Origin: Zerene cesonia
Lineage: Eukaryota; Arthropoda; Insecta; Lepidoptera; Pieridae
DNA length: 64,000 nucleotides
NCBI RefSeq assembly: GCF_012273895.1
Contig: NC_052117.1
Coordinates: forward strand, 8,998,406-9,062,405
Direction: 5' to 3'
This document shows positions 1 through 13,987 of this stretch, one piece after another. The translations under genes were made by a program, and so were the position numbers. Position 1 is the first letter of the stretch. Every line of letters starts with the position of its first letter. Below the pieces are notes generated by a model. The model was given only the letters and a program-made list of their open reading frames with translations. It had not been told where the DNA came from and searched no databases.

Positions 1-158
1 GCTGAAACTACAAAACGAATTTATATGAATTTCGGTATACAGACAGTGTATGAGGTGACTTGGGTGATAGAATACTTTTTATCCCGATTTAATGCTTCCT
101 TGGGATAAAACAGAAACCATGATATCCGGGCGAAGCCGGGACGAGTTAGTGAGTCTAG
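1..158 (+). mobile_element. Helitron-like element, subfamily 2, cut by window edge
   Basis: The stretch carries the internal motif ACTTGGGTGATAGAATACTT, a TTTATCCCGATTTAATGCTTCC block and a GAAGCCGGGACGAG block. It ends in CTAG followed by T. The same block order occurs at 41105..41299 and 52541..52718. A CTRR end followed by T fits Helitron insertion between A and T. The 5' end lies outside the window. It is non-coding and therefore non-autonomous. Confidence 0.6.
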
Positions 159-2635
159 TTCAAAATATATCAAAGTATTCTAGATTATACTTCCCGTAGA
201 ATGATAAAATGTTCTCAAAACAGCATATTTTGATTATCTGTGTTATTTCGATTTTTTGGTATATTTTAATTATAAGTGTCATACACTTAACTGATAGAAA
301 CGCTCACATACAATTTTAAAAGCTGGATGAACTGTTAATTCTCGTCCTTTACAAAAGCGGGCTCAGCTAATCCCGTCTAAATATCAAATAAAACAACAGC
401 CTCACAGCGTAGCATAATAAGCTCCCTTTCTTCCTCGCATCCTTCAGGCCTTGTTCGAAGTACAAATAGTCGTTTGTTCACGACTCTCTTACAATCTAAC
501 ACCTAGCTATTGTTCTTCTAAAAACTAATGAACACACCTCGCGCTTACATGAGTGACAATCGAGGACGTCGCGGGGCGGCGGGAGGGGGCATAACGATGC
601 AAAAAGAAAAAAAACAACCAATTGGCACTTAGCTTGTAGCAAACAAACGACTAACTACAATGTCTTCATATTTAGTTAGCATTATTCCGCGTGTTTAGTG
701 TAATTGTGCTCTATTTGCGTGCCGTAGAGCTGATATTCGAATACCTCCACCCGGGGGCAATTATTTTTCACGGACATAGTAAATTCTGAAGACGCTTTCG
801 CAGAAGAATGAAATGTGGCGTCTTGTTGTTTCGAAATGGTCGTGCTGAGCGCTGTATATACGTCAGTTTTCGAGCTTTTCCGTTGTATGCTTGAGAAAAA
901 TGGGGTATTTTGAGCTCCAGCTCTGTGCTAATTGTGGGCAAATGGAACAACTTTTACGGGAAATTAGCTTCGTGTTTTTTTGTACTCGGTTAAACTCGGT
1001 CAAAGTTGAAAATGTCTTGAGTTTCACACCTCGCTGGTATTTAATGTTTCAGTTGTTTCGTAAATTTTAACAAAACAATGTTTTTAATGTAGAATGTGTA
1101 ACAGTAAATGCTTGAAATGTGGTATATCCTAAGATTTTCACGTAAAACCTAAAATATATTTTGAATGCTAAAACTCCGTACGGTTGGGTGATCACTGCTC
1201 ATTCGAATTTTTACCGCGACTCACTGGGTTACATCTTAGGGTTTATCATATTTACCTCAAAGGCCCGGTTAATACTTATTGGTAGAATTCGTTTTGGGCC
1301 TCGTCTCCAAAGCTGCAGCATGCTTGCTTCGCTCGCTCTCCTCTAAGCTAAAAGATTCGGATAAATCTAGAAATATAAATTTATAAAATATATACATTTT
1401 TTGATAATAGTTAGTTGTTCACACTCTATTCTTAATCACTTTGTGTGTTGGTGTTTCCGCATCTTGTGAATTGCCACTCTTATATATCAAATTAGGTTAG
1501 GTTTAGACTGACAGTTCATTAAAATATAATATCGAGAAGTACTCAATGTTTTATTCCAAAAAAATCAACATTTCGACGCCAAATAAACTCAATACGTACT
1601 AAATTCTAATAAGTTTTCCCTTTTTTATAAATCCTTGTATTTGAAAACTTATTTCCGTAAATCCTGTGGACTGGAAAGATAAGATTTACCAATAAACGGT
1701 TACATTTACGTTTAATAGCTGAGTTTTAAGCCACACACCTTATTGTTTTAAATGAAATTACCTATACCAAGAGAATAACTCTCAGCTGCAAAAATTAACT
1801 TTATAAATGTTTTCATTGAAATAAAACTAAGTAGACACCCATGTTATAGTTGACTTTTTCAGTTATTCTCTCTTACTGATACGTGACGATTATAGTATGT
1901 TGTATTGTTATTGGATCCAATAGGGGTATATTTATATATTTGTAGGCTAAATTAATATATATTTAAATATAGTATTCTGATCCCGGTTCAACTAGGATGC
2001 GAGGCTAGTTAATTTTTTATTCTACGTAAAATATAAGTTACAAATTGAAAACAACAAGTCGGATGTGAAGATAAAATTTTAATTTCGATCACAATAGCAC
2101 TTGCGCGTGCGCACACTGCTGAATCTGATAAAAGAGGTTGTTATTATTTTGCGAAATTTGTTAAATTTAAGAAAGATCTCTAAAATATACTAAGTAAATC
2201 TAAAAAATAGGTATTATATTGTAATCACTCATTTGCAATCATTAATAAACAGTAGCATTAAAAATCAAATCACTCCCTCCACAACGCCCACACACTGAAC
2301 CTCACAAAAAATCACGTAATAAACCCGTTAAAATATCAAAGTACCCACAGGAAGGCCGTGTCCGCAAGGTGGCACACGATTACCCTTACAGCTATTAATA
2401 TATTAGCGGCGACTTGCCCCGGGAAACCCTCATTAAACGCTGGATAGCTCGCGTTTAATAAGAAAATAGCGAATTCATACGGTGACGGAATTAAGCGATT
2501 CCGATTGGGCTGGAGGCACACTTGGCTCGAAATATTCCATATAATCAAAAAAAATAAATCAACATGCTTAAATTATATAAACATCTCAATTGTTTTACTA
2601 ACTCTATAAAAACAACAGACAGAAACAGTAAAAGT

Positions 2636-2770
2636 AAGGATGATTTTTTCAAACCTGGCGATCCTGATAAGGATAATAAGATGAAATCTTCAAAGAGTCT
2701 TATTAATCCTAATATTCTAAAAAAAGTTTGAATAAAATCTGTCCGTATAAGTGGGTCGATTACATTCAAA
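2636..2770 (+). repeat. Dispersed repeat family G, copy 1
   Basis: Contains CCTGGCGATCCTGATAAGGA, ATAATAAGATGA and AAAATCTGTCCGTATAAG followed by GGGTCGA. The same order of blocks occurs at 56036..56215, and its first half at 22045..22100. No coding content. The class is unknown. Confidence 0.5.
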
Positions 2771-3308
2771 TATTCCTACAGGTGAACGTTATAAAAGCTT
2801 CTTAAAATGGGATATACGCCTTGAAAACATTAATTATCTTTAAACGAAAACTTAAAAACAAAGAAAACTGTTTGAAAATAAACTTAATTGGTACTTAAAA
2901 ATCTTGAAGTAAACAGTCATAGTATTCAAGAATAAAAGTTCACGTGATAACTTCACGGTAAGGATGTATGAATAAGAAATGTATCTTAATAAGGCAATTA
3001 TTACCTTACATACAAGTCCTTTTTTTATTAATGTCTCTATTAGTCTACTACTGTGGACTTAGACCTGTTCATAATTATAAAAGGTATTTGTTACCTTGAT
3101 ATAGGTAAGCTACTGTACCGTTTTACATAAATAGAATAAGGAGAAATAAAGGCGTTCACTCAACTAGATCACAATGTTAATGTGAATAATTATATCATTA
3201 GCATTTACGGGTAATTTATTCATCGCCCGTTGTGTCGCGCGCCGGCAAACGATTGTCATCGCAAGGTTTGGTTCGAAAGTGAATTAACAATGAAGTCGGC
3301 GCCGCGAG

Positions 3309-3326
3309 CCCCTCCCCTCCCCTCCC
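3309..3326 (-). other. G-quadruplex motif
   Basis: Four C-tracts of 4, 4, 4 and 3 bases separated by single T residues on the plus strand give GGGAGGGGAGGGGAGGGG on the minus strand, a short-loop quadruplex pattern. It sits in a GC/C-rich island (about 3297..3390) within otherwise AT-rich DNA. Minus is also the inferred sense strand of the host gene. Confidence 0.6.
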
Positions 3327-4199
3327 GCCGCAACCCGCGCCTGCGACATCCCCTCCCCCCCCTCGCACCCCTCACCAGCCCAATTGAACGAACAAACATA
3401 CAACTATGACCCATTTGCGGGAGACTTCATTTCTTGTCAGTTCTTTAAACTTTGCAAACTTTAACAGGCATTTTTAATTGCTTCTACACGCGGCGCATTG
3501 AACGAGAAACTTTTAAATAATTTCCCTATTAAATTCAATAGGACACATCGTTTTTTAATACGTCTACGTTATTTCTTTAAACAGAATTAGAAGGGTAAAG
3601 TCAAATCAAATTACCAGTTAACACTTCCGACGAGTCGTTGCATGTTTCCAAAAAAAGTAAAAAATTTACAGCGTAATTAAGGAAGAAAAAACAAACCCTC
3701 TCAAGTTGTACATTGTCCTAATGCTAATCCAGGCGACCCTCACTAATGGAGGTTTTAAGAAAGCGAAATTAAGCCATCTTGCCTTAAAACGTCGAAAAGT
3801 GTGGGGACGCCGCGCGGGAGCGGCGTATCCTACTGACAAATATGTTTTGTTTTTTGCTCCGATTTCAGCTTTGTTGATTTTAACGGTTTTATTAAATTGT
3901 TATGTGTATTTCTGAACCAAAAAATCTCAAACATTTATCTGGTCAAGTACATTTAGAAATGGTTGTGCAATGTAAGAATTCATTGTATATTTTCCATAAA
4001 TATAACAAAAATTTTAATATTATGTAGAGAAATATTCTATACAATATTTAAAATGCATATCTATCTATGGAGGGCCTGCAGATTCTAAATGGAAGGGGGG
4101 AGGTTGTTCTTAAAAATGTGCATTTAAAGTTACGACATCGGTGTTATTTTAAATTAATCAAAACCAGTAACATACATCATAAACTTTTTTACTTTTTTG

Positions 4200-4241
4200 C
4201 TTATTAATAGGAAAAGGGAGATCACTTTTCCTATTAATAAG
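4200..4241. repeat. Perfect 17-bp inverted repeat with 8-nt loop
   Basis: The left arm 4200..4216 is CTTATTAATAGGAAAAG. The right arm 4225..4241 is its exact reverse complement. The loop is GGAGATCA. The flanking bases do not extend the stem. It is too short for a canonical animal pre-miRNA. Confidence 0.75.
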
Positions 4242-6500
4242 GATCTCATAGAAATAATAATAATATAAATACATACTACATATTAACTCGATTCTGTATT
4301 CAAATCGTGAGTCATAAAGTACGACAATACCAGCGCTGAACAGCACAATATTTAATAAAATTACCATAACGATGATACGTTCGTATTAAATAACTCATTG
4401 TAAATAAGCGCCCAATTTATATTCTGCCCCAGGGATATTATCATAATCGGCCAACGAGCGAGACAAAACATTACCTAATTCCCCACGTAAGACGAGGACG
4501 AACGATCTGAAAACTTCTGACGACGCTAAAAATTTATTGGAGTTCTTATAATGAGGTTGTATTCCAGTTTGGAAAATTCTTGAAGTGATTTAACTGAATT
4601 GTAGACTCTACAGCCATTTGTATAAGGTCCACAGTTGTGCGGTTTGCATCACTTTCAGTACTGTGTCCAAGAATTCCACGTTTCACTTAATTAATTTTTC
4701 ATTTAATTAATTCCGTACATAACGTTGTTTTCTAAGAAATTATACAAACGCAAGCTCTTTATTAAATTAATCTTCCATTTAGAGGACACATTCAAAATAT
4801 AGAAACGATGTGCGTTAAATCGATGTTTTCTTATTTTCACAAAAGCTTAAAAACAAAGCAAGCCTGCCAATTCGTGTTTTACCAAAACCGTCTCCAATTT
4901 CAGCGCAAAACAAAAAGATATCGTCGCAAAGCACAAAGGTGAAATAAAGGATCCATTGTTCTGACTTATTAGTCAATTCAACAATATCCTAACTGGAGAG
5001 CCCTCAGGGAATAGTTTAGAATCCTTCACACCTGTCTCGATAACAAACAAACTAGAAAAATTCGCACTGCGAGGTCGAGTGTCCTCTATTATTGTTATAT
5101 GTGTACAAGTTTCGACTCTATTCGTGAGATTTAAAGTTTAAATTAGCGTGTGGGGGTGATAGTTTCATTTTGAGGCTAATTAGAAATGGGGGGGTTGCGA
5201 TGGGCGGCTGGGCGGCTGCGCCCTACAATGTGAACTCACGCCGTCAGCTGTAGACTGCCAACTGTTTGTTTTATAACTCATAAATAAATCCGATTGTGCT
5301 GTTTGTTTGTCGTAAATATTTTCCTTAGTGCACTGAGCAATGCTCTCTATTCGCTTCGATGACATCGCGCTGGATGTACGAAATACTTCTGCTTCAGAAA
5401 GTACAGGTTAAGACGGTTTGGATTTAAGTACATATTTATACTTTCCACATAAATACTTTGCTTTCTAAACGTATTGAATAATACACGTTTAAATAAACAC
5501 AAATATTATTATTTTTCTTTTACTTTTAATTGTCTCTGATATTTTTTACAGAAGTAAAAGTGTATGCCTTTAAGAAAACAAGCTCATCACTTCTCGTCTT
5601 AAGTCAATGTATACTCATTTGCAATATCCACTTCACACCATTTTATATTTCATCATATTGTTCTCCATTTGCGGTTTATTACACGCAAAAATCCCAGCCA
5701 AGACAGATCCACAAACCTACCCAAAACCTATAATATTTACCCACCCAAGCACAGCCGGGTGATATGCTAGTGGTGCGAAAGTAGCTATTAAAGTCGCTAG
5801 CTTTGTGCGGAGGTGTCGAGCCGCGGTCTCCAGTACTATTACACCTACGTAGCTACGTGCTATAGTCTCTCTTGATGGGTGTCGCTACTTGCGACTTTTC
5901 GTATTAATTAATTACGTGTCTTTGATATGGGTTGTTATTGATATTTGCTAGATTTGTGGTGCGATCAGTTGAGTATAGAATTTGTTATTGTTTAGAAACA
6001 GTAAGTTTTGATTGTTGTAGTAGGTTTATGCTAAATTTAATAGTGTGAACTCAATATGGTCGTGTGTAATCGAATTCAATTATTAGGAAGTTAAGTGCAT
6101 CAAATCTTGGGTTTTTTTTATTGTCTTTGTCGTTTTTATGACACGGTAGGCTTCTTTCAAGATTACTAGTAATGCACATAAATATTTAAAGTCTTCTAAT
6201 TATCTCTTCTCTTCTCTTTTTATTTATGTTATATCATTATCGCCTTCTCAAAAGCTGCAAAGGGCCATAATTTGTAACTTTTTTTAAAATTCATTGCATC
6301 TGATTTTCTTCACGAACATCTTCAAGTGGCTAACGTCTGGCCGAACGCGAGAGGCCAATCGATATCGGCAGAGCCGTTCTCTAGACGGTGATCTGCATAA
6401 TGTGTTGATTATAAAGCGATCACACAACAATAAGTGGCACGGGACAAAGGCACTGTCTACGTGAGCCCCCTCGCGTGACACAACGCTGCTACATTCTTGC

Positions 6501-6516
6501 TTTAATCGCGATTAAA
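6501..6516. promoter_or_regulatory. Palindromic homeodomain-type site
   Basis: TTTAATCGCGATTAAA is a perfect 16-bp palindrome made of two TAATC cores facing each other with CGCG in between, the geometry of a paired-class dimer site of P4 type. Several TAAT/ATTA cores follow within 60 bp. That it is a binding site is inference; only the palindrome is seen. Confidence 0.35.
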
Positions 6517-6821
6517 AACACGATTTATTAATTACTTTTTCCCTAATTAGTATGAGATTACTTAATTCTTAATTGCATGTCATATTGCGTGTATGCCGTT
6601 TTTTTATTTTAGTTGTTTGTTACATGTTTAAATTCGGTGCTGCAAACGATCGTCCAAAAATGTCAAAAAAAACTGTATTTTCCGTCGCCGAAGATTGGTG
6701 AAAGATTGGTGCATTTTCTTTACATTAAAACAGTATTAAGCTTAGATTTTTTTTATATATTGTAATTAATTATATAGGGAATGCTCTTCACTAGCCTAAT
6801 CCACACTTTCCAACTTTATCG

Positions 6822-6868
6822 TGTCGCAGTCGTGTCGCAGCGTCGTGTCGTGTCGTGTGTCGTGCGGG
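6822..6868. repeat. Short tandem GTGTCG-rich repeat
   Basis: Imperfect tandem units of CGTGTCGCAG pass into CGTGTCGTGTCGTGTGTCGT. The stretch sits in a GC-rich island with no recognisable coding content. Confidence 0.55.
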
Positions 6869-8699
6869 TAGCAATATGCGCGATGTTTGTGTCGAAACGC
6901 GCAGCTAATATCGGCCGGAGCGCTCTTACTTCACACCTCCACGGATCTCGCGTTCAATTGCATTGTGACTTTGTGGGGAGATGACGCGATTTCGTTTCAC
7001 TGTTCATTAATATATATGTTACGTTTCTTGGACCTTGTTGTAGCGACACATTTCTGAATCGCGCTAGCGAATTTTTTCGTTACAGATGTTATATACAACT
7101 TTTCAACATCAATTAATTGGAGCCTCACAGGCCGGCGAGTTGTGTTAGCTGTTTCGATGGAGGAATTCCTTATATCTTCACACTTGTTATAGTGTAAGCT
7201 GTATTTTCTTTCAACAACAAATTACTTATGTACTGAGAAAATAAGCAAGATCCATAACAGGTTAAACTGTCAAGGAAAAAATCGTTTCATTCTGATCATA
7301 AATTATCATATGTACATAAAAACACCTGATTTTACCTACTTTATAAACACTTTAATTGCAGTTCATATTTTGATTTCGTGACCATCATATTAGCCAATTT
7401 ACAAAAGCGGCAGACTAAAGATTTTATTAAAACCTACCGTAATATTAAATAACCAAGCTCAAACGCCATCGGCTCTCAACACAGCCCACGCTAAAAACCG
7501 GTTCCATAAGGAAGGGTTGGAACACGTGTTCCTGTGTATGTGCGCGTGTGTGTGTGTGCGTGAACCAATAACCGACTACCCTTTTCGCTAATGCCGGAAT
7601 TACAAGCTGCTAAATTAATAGTACTAACAGTGATGTAAATAATTATCGTATCTGGTATACTTATTGGATAGCACTGGAAGGTACTGGGTTTGATTCGGCT
7701 GGTTCACTTTGTACCCATTTTGTAAACAAGGCATGCAGGCAACAAGCTCTGCTCTCGTAATATATCGACGTGTCTACATTGATAACACAACAATTTAAAA
7801 ATAACATAATATATCATTGTTTATTTAAAAATTCATTTTATATTATTTATCCACAGAGTTGTTCTACAATATTGACTTATTTATTTAACACTTTATTGTG
7901 CTGGTATACAAATAAACCTTAAAAATAAAAGACTTACAACTAGACCAGCACTGAAGGCGACCTTATCACTAAAGAGTGATCTCTTCCAGGCAACCCACTG
8001 TGTGAAAAAATAGTATAAAGCAGGAGGTAGGTCTTATTTTAAAAGTACTTAACGTACGTAATCTGACGTCTGTATGAATGTTTAATTGATAAAAACATGT
8101 GTTGAACTAGAACCATACGCCAGTATCAGAGCTCCAAAAATCCAGTACATTTACCACATAACTTAACATACCGTAAAAAATCTAATGATCGTTATAATTA
8201 TTATTCAATATTGTACTGAAAGGCTACAAATAAAGAACTTTTTGAGAGCTTAGATCAGGTTGTTGTTAAAAAATATATGGTTTATTTCATATGCAATTTT
8301 ACAAAATATGGAGTAGTAGGGGCCTCCTAGTAAGTTTAAGTAAAAACCTGTGTCTGGAGGACCCGCTCGCATGGTATATGTACATTATAAGGTATATTCT
8401 AATATCAGCTTGCTATACCTTGATTTATATCTTAGCCGAACTTTATTCTAACTCGATCAGCTGATTTGTTTGACACAGTACACATCTATTTTTGTATTCG
8501 ATTTAAATCGTCTCTTGTACTTTGAGTAATCACTATAACATAATACAGCAAAGTCGCTTGCCGCGTCTGTATATATGTATGCTTAGATCTTTAAAACTTC
8601 ATAACGCAATTTTATGGTTTTTTTTTTAAATAGGTAGGTTGATTCAAGATTAAGGAATGATGATAATGGAAGGTTTATATGTATAATAACATTTAAAAA

Positions 8700-8885
8700 C
8701 TACTGCGCCCCGCGGTTTCACGCGCGTAAGTCTGTAGTCCGTAGAAATATCGGGTTAAAAAGTTGCCTATGTGTTATTCCAGTTGTCCAGCTGTCTACGT
8801 ACCAAATTTCATTGCAAACAGTTCCGTAGTTTTTGCGTGAAAGAGTAACAAACATACCTAGACATACACATACATCTATCCATAC
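8700..8885 (-). mobile_element. Lep1-like non-autonomous Helitron, decayed 5' end
   Basis: On the minus strand this matches the window's main Helitron family. It has the blocks TTTTTGCG-TGAAAGAG, TTTGGTACGTAGACAGCTGG, ACAACTGGAATAACACATAGG and CGCGGGGCGCAGTAG in the right order. The 3' end (plus-strand left) has lost one base of the CTAGCTGCGCC terminus, and the 5' TCCTACTAATATTAT end is no longer recognisable. Confidence 0.75.
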
Positions 8886-11800
8886 ATGCGCTCTATGTTT
8901 TTTCCTAAAAATAAATACTAAACCATTAATAACTTTACTGGATTCTATACCTCATACAAATCCATGGTATTGATGATTTTGAACTACTTAACAGTCTAGC
9001 AAAATGGCTTTGCAGCAAATGTTTGGGTAAAGGTGTTTACAATTAAACCACTTAAGGTTATATCCCACACATTAATATGGCCAATTGGAGTCGAAACTGG
9101 GCAATTTAACAATTATGCTCATAATTAGTATCTTCCTACTTACATTTAGTTTTTTTATTACAATTTATTTATCGCAGATCTGATATATAGCAACAATCGC
9201 GAAGAATGTGCAAGACATACTAGTTTTTCTTCACAACGTTTTTATGCATTAGAGGCACTAATCTATGAGCGAAAGGCAAGTGCAAAACAACAGGATACCA
9301 GACGCATTAGCCTTTGAGAACTAGCAATTGCCAAAATCGCTTTGTGTAAGCCCTTAAACTTACATTTCGACCCGCCCTTGCTAGTTTTAGACGAAATATG
9401 CCTCTCCAAAAGGTCGCTTGCTTGCAATAATACTATTTTAATTGTATGTTTGGATAGTATTCTATTTCGTTAGGTCTTAGGTTGGTTCTAATTTAGAATT
9501 GACACAAGATGTACACCAAAACCTATATAAAATGCAGACTAAATGGTATATTAGCTTTTGGATATAATTGCAGGAATATGTATTCGTTTCAGCCAATATT
9601 TACTGCAATAGATAACTTCAAAAGATTCCAGCATTCCATACAATGCTGTAGTTACTAATCCAATTAAGTGCATTATTCGATATTTCTAAACCGTATCCAG
9701 TTTACACGTAAATTTATTTGTGTTTTATAAACGGAGTTTTGGTTACAAAGCTGTGAAATTGTAAGCCCTGAATATGGAGACATCTAATATCTATTGCACA
9801 TTACCAGTTTTATTAGATTGTTATGATATAACGCTCCAAATACTTTTCTGTTGTTGATTTTATCCAACTTTCTTATCAGTTGATGATAGAACAAATGTAG
9901 TGATTGGTAGATATTATATCGATTGCTACATATTTATAACTGTCACTGAAATGTCAATCATGGATCGTACTAAAATAAGAAGCGTATAAGCTCTCCCAAT
10001 GAGATAAATTTAATTCCTTATATTTATTTACAATTCAAAACCGTTTCGCGTTAACACATTTATCTCATGCTCGAATGTAACTCTTTGAGATTTGATTTTG
10101 ACCCACTTTAAATGGACAGATATAATTCAAACTGTGTACACTTCTTAAAGATTGGTGAAAAGAGATTAATTTCGTGAGTTTATCCTATTGTCTTGCTCAA
10201 GATTCAATAATTCAATAATTTCCTCATATATTCTCTGCATAAGGCCAAGTGCGAAAATTTTGTTGATTGTATTAGTAAAGCGTGGTTTTTTAATTTATTA
10301 CAACTATATTAATTATTGCTTTTAATAAATTTATAAATGTTAAGTGAATATGAATAAATACAACGACACACTATCCACTGTACCTTGAGACTGGAAACCT
10401 TGCGTATGTTAGTGTATCTACACGTGGAAATAATTTACGGATTTTTTAGCTATTTTTTCATAAAACTGCAATGATTCTTGTCAATTCGTACTGCATATTA
10501 AAAGCTATAGAGAGGTTATCATTAGAAACTATATGAAAGAAAGGTTTCCATTCTAACCATTAATGATTAAATCTAACACATCCATTTGTTAAACCTATGT
10601 ATAAAGCACCTTCTTTCACTTATTCTTCTTCCAGTACTCTTTCTTTTAAACAATATCTATCGGAAATTGCAAACCCAAAATAAAACAGCTCCTTTACAAT
10701 ACGATAACCTTAGGTATAGAAGTCATATACACAGCCCCTTACCGAACTCCGCGCAACCCTCGCCCAAATATCTTTGAAATCGATTCGACACTCATTACAT
10801 CGAGATGAAACAAATAGAAATACTTACTTTTGAATATTTTCCATCCGTGTTTCCATCATATTTTTGTTTGAGACATTTTATACAGCATAATTTAACTTAA
10901 ATGCTAGCATCTATGAACGTGAAATCGATATTTGATTAGATTGATCACCTGCTTCTACGATTAAAGGATTACAAATTTAATTATAGTATTTTAGCCTCTG
11001 GGTTCGATTCTACGATCAGAAATACCTTAATCCATAGACGATGTACCATCATCTATAATATAAAGCGGTTAATCAACAAAATACAAATGTGATATGAGCA
11101 GATACGTGTGAGTATGCAGTCACATATTGCGTCAACAAACGCAGCGACATGATTTGGATAATTTAACGGGAGAAAAATAAGAATTTTAAACATTTTGATA
11201 CATTGATTTTCAACACACGGTCTTACTATAACTTTTAACATATTCATTTTTGTTATTATACAATGGAATTAATGATATGTAGCCAACGACATTTACTAGA
11301 CAAGAAAGCTTTCCAAGAGAAAGATTTCATTATCAGTAGTAAACTAACAGACCATATTATATGAAATTAGTATTATGAATGGTTTATACAATTTAAAGAC
11401 TTATGTGTTTACATTATAATTGTTATGATATGCATCCATAATAATTAAGTAAATTAAAAATTATCTTCATAGCTAGATGATGTACCGTGCCGTCTTGCGT
11501 TTCTTTATACGTGTCTTCAGTTACAGTCTTCTAATAAATTTAAATGAATACAGAAGGTAAACAATTGAGTGTAGGTACTACTAACTTCATAACGCTTAAT
11601 GCAGGTGTCTGATACACAACAAAAAGTCGTGATTCCTGACGCGTCGTAAAGACTCCAACCAATAACCAATAGACAATAGCCGAGCCAAAATAAAACCCCG
11701 AACAAAACGGTCTAACCTGACCACTAATTTTTTGAATTATATCAGCTAACGTATTATCAGGTTGACGGAATCCCGAGGGCTTTATCCAGCCTTCATTGTG

Positions 11801-13987
11801 AGGAACAAAGAGGTATTCTGCGAGGTGTGAGCTGTCTGTATCTTCCCTTCGCAACTGGTTTCTTACAAAGACTTTTTTGTGGAATCTTTGTGAGGTGTCG
11901 TCGTGAGTTTACTAGGTTTGGTCGTGGAGTTTGGATAAATTCAAGTTTTAATTCAACGAGCGATTAGATTTCGTATAATACACTATAATATGTTAGATAA
12001 TACGAATATCTCAGAAATAGGACATAGGAATAGGATAGGAATACGAAAACAGGCGGGCCGCATTGTACGCTCAGTTACAAACGACTTAAATGTGTATCCA
12101 GAAAAAGATACTTTAAAATAAATCATCTCGATTAATGAATAGGAATCAAGAGTAAAATATTTGATGCTTAAATATACAACGCCGCATAAAAGAGACAAAA
12201 TATATAATGTATGGGGTACGAAAGGGTCAAAACTATACATTTAGAACCTTCGCTTATATCACGTTAGCCCAACTAATATCAACTCTATGAAATATATACG
12301 GGCTTATAGAATTGACTAGAAACTCCTTTTGATTACTACTTTCAAAGGAAAAACTTGATTTTCAATCAACCTTTTTTCATAGTAATAAATTCCACACGGC
12401 AATTGTTTTCAACAGAATTGAATTACCTCATATTTTTTTATATTGTATTTACATCTAATAATCTGGTATTGAATACTAAATATAATCTGTGGGAGAAGGA
12501 GACAATAATTATGTAGAAAGTACGTAATCTTTATTTTATTAACATTCTTGTTTATTAGATCGGTTTGATTGTGCTACAATTGTATTCATTTGTATTTAAA
12601 ACCTAACCTATTATGATATCTTTATATTATCTTATTATATGGCATTGAAAATATAACAATTTCAAAATAAAACCGCTATATTCTAAGATTAGATCTGTAG
12701 TTATGTTCTTATATTATGTTTTTAATTTCTGCGTATTGCGATGAAGTAACAAATATCATAAGCATTAGATATTATAGAGTCTAACAGTGTAGTATTGTCG
12801 TATAAAGCTCTAATTTTATCTAAACTAGCTGTGAAGCTAACATCATTTAAATCTATTCAGCCTTTAAGTTATAAGTGGTACACGATTTTCTTTTTTAAAA
12901 CAGAACAATCTAAAATAAAGAAGATTCAATTGAATCTGCAAAAACATGAAATTATTTTTGAGAATAACTTTCGCCGTCGCGACTTCACCCGGTCTTACCC
13001 GGATAAGTTCCTACAGCCAACATATTCCTGATTAAAGAATATAGCTTCTTGGTAGAAAGATGATTCTCTAAAAACGTTCAAGTAGTTTTTCTATTAAATC
13101 AATGCTCAGTCAATTCATAATATTTCTCATCAAACTAAGTTACAAAACTTATTGCTAGCACATTAAGTATCACGTAAAGTCACGGTAAGAAGCTAGTGTA
13201 AAGTAAGAGTAGGAATATTTTAATTCGCGTTGAAAGTGCGCGGGCGCATTGTGCGCGGTGTGGCGCGCCAGTCGCTAACTACCTTTGTTCCTATACTTAG
13301 CGATCCAGCCTTTGTATTGATTAGCTAATGGCCTCAGAATTTGTTGAAAACGGCAGTTCATATATGATTTATTTGTGTTTATTGCTAGTACAAAATAGGA
13401 GCACAGAATTTACTTGTTTGTTTATTATAGTTAGCATTTAAATGGTGACTATAAAAATCATGATCTTGCCTAAGAGATTATGTTCAATATTTTCTTATTC
13501 TCTTATTCCTTTTAGTTTTAAATGTGAGACAAAAGGTTTTTGCCGTAGAAAGAGGAGTTGAGAGTCTTCTTTTTTGTTGAAAATTTATTTTTAATAAAGT
13601 CACAGTCCTTCCATAATTGTTTAATATGTGGATATAATGAATATTGATTATTATGAAAATATGTTACTCTTATGAAAATGGAGGGATTTTAATTGATTTA
13701 TTTCATTACACATATTGCATAAAGACAAAAACTTGAACTTGATCAATTGAAGTTAGTATAGTTGTTTGTGGTGTATTAAATAAATAGTCTATAATTCAAT
13801 TGTTATAGTTTATGTTAAATAACGTTTATTATTTACTTTTGTTTATATTAAAGTATAAATTGAAGTTGAATTTACCATTCCGGTAAGCGCGGGTGCGCGC
13901 CGACGGAATCGCGAATTTGTAAGAATTCAAAGAATTCAAGAATTCAAATTGATTGAAGGAATAATGATTAAAGTTATCGAAACTTGT
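8886..13987. other. Inferred intron 1, middle part; no gene seen
   Basis: AT-rich sequence without recognisable exons. A minus-strand frame of about 100 codons at 11540..11854 has no family motif and no supporting splice sites, so it is treated as chance. A fragment near 12962..13030 (CGACTTCACCCGGTCTTACC) resembles Helitron 3' interiors. A GC-rich stretch at about 13200..13330 with TGCGCGGTGTGGCGCGCC stands out as a possible regulatory island. Confidence 0.45.

Larger units (their letters stand above)
159..8699. other. Inferred intron 1 of the Vsx-like gene, distal part
   Basis: No coding exon could be recognised on either strand; open frames here are short and without family motifs. The sequence is AT-rich with a few higher-complexity islands: about 540..600, 3160..3470, 5140..5370, 6290..6560 and 6780..7000. 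These read like conserved non-coding DNA, but conservation cannot be judged from one sequence. A possible old repeat lies near 7880..7995 (it contains AGTGATCTCTTCCAGGCAAC). Intronic status is inferred from the exon 1 donor at 15834 pointing left. Confidence 0.5.

Noticed and set aside
11540..11854. 104-codon minus-strand frame
   Set aside because: No homeodomain, transmembrane family or transposon motif; codon use looks like random AT-rich DNA; no convincing acceptor and donor pair.
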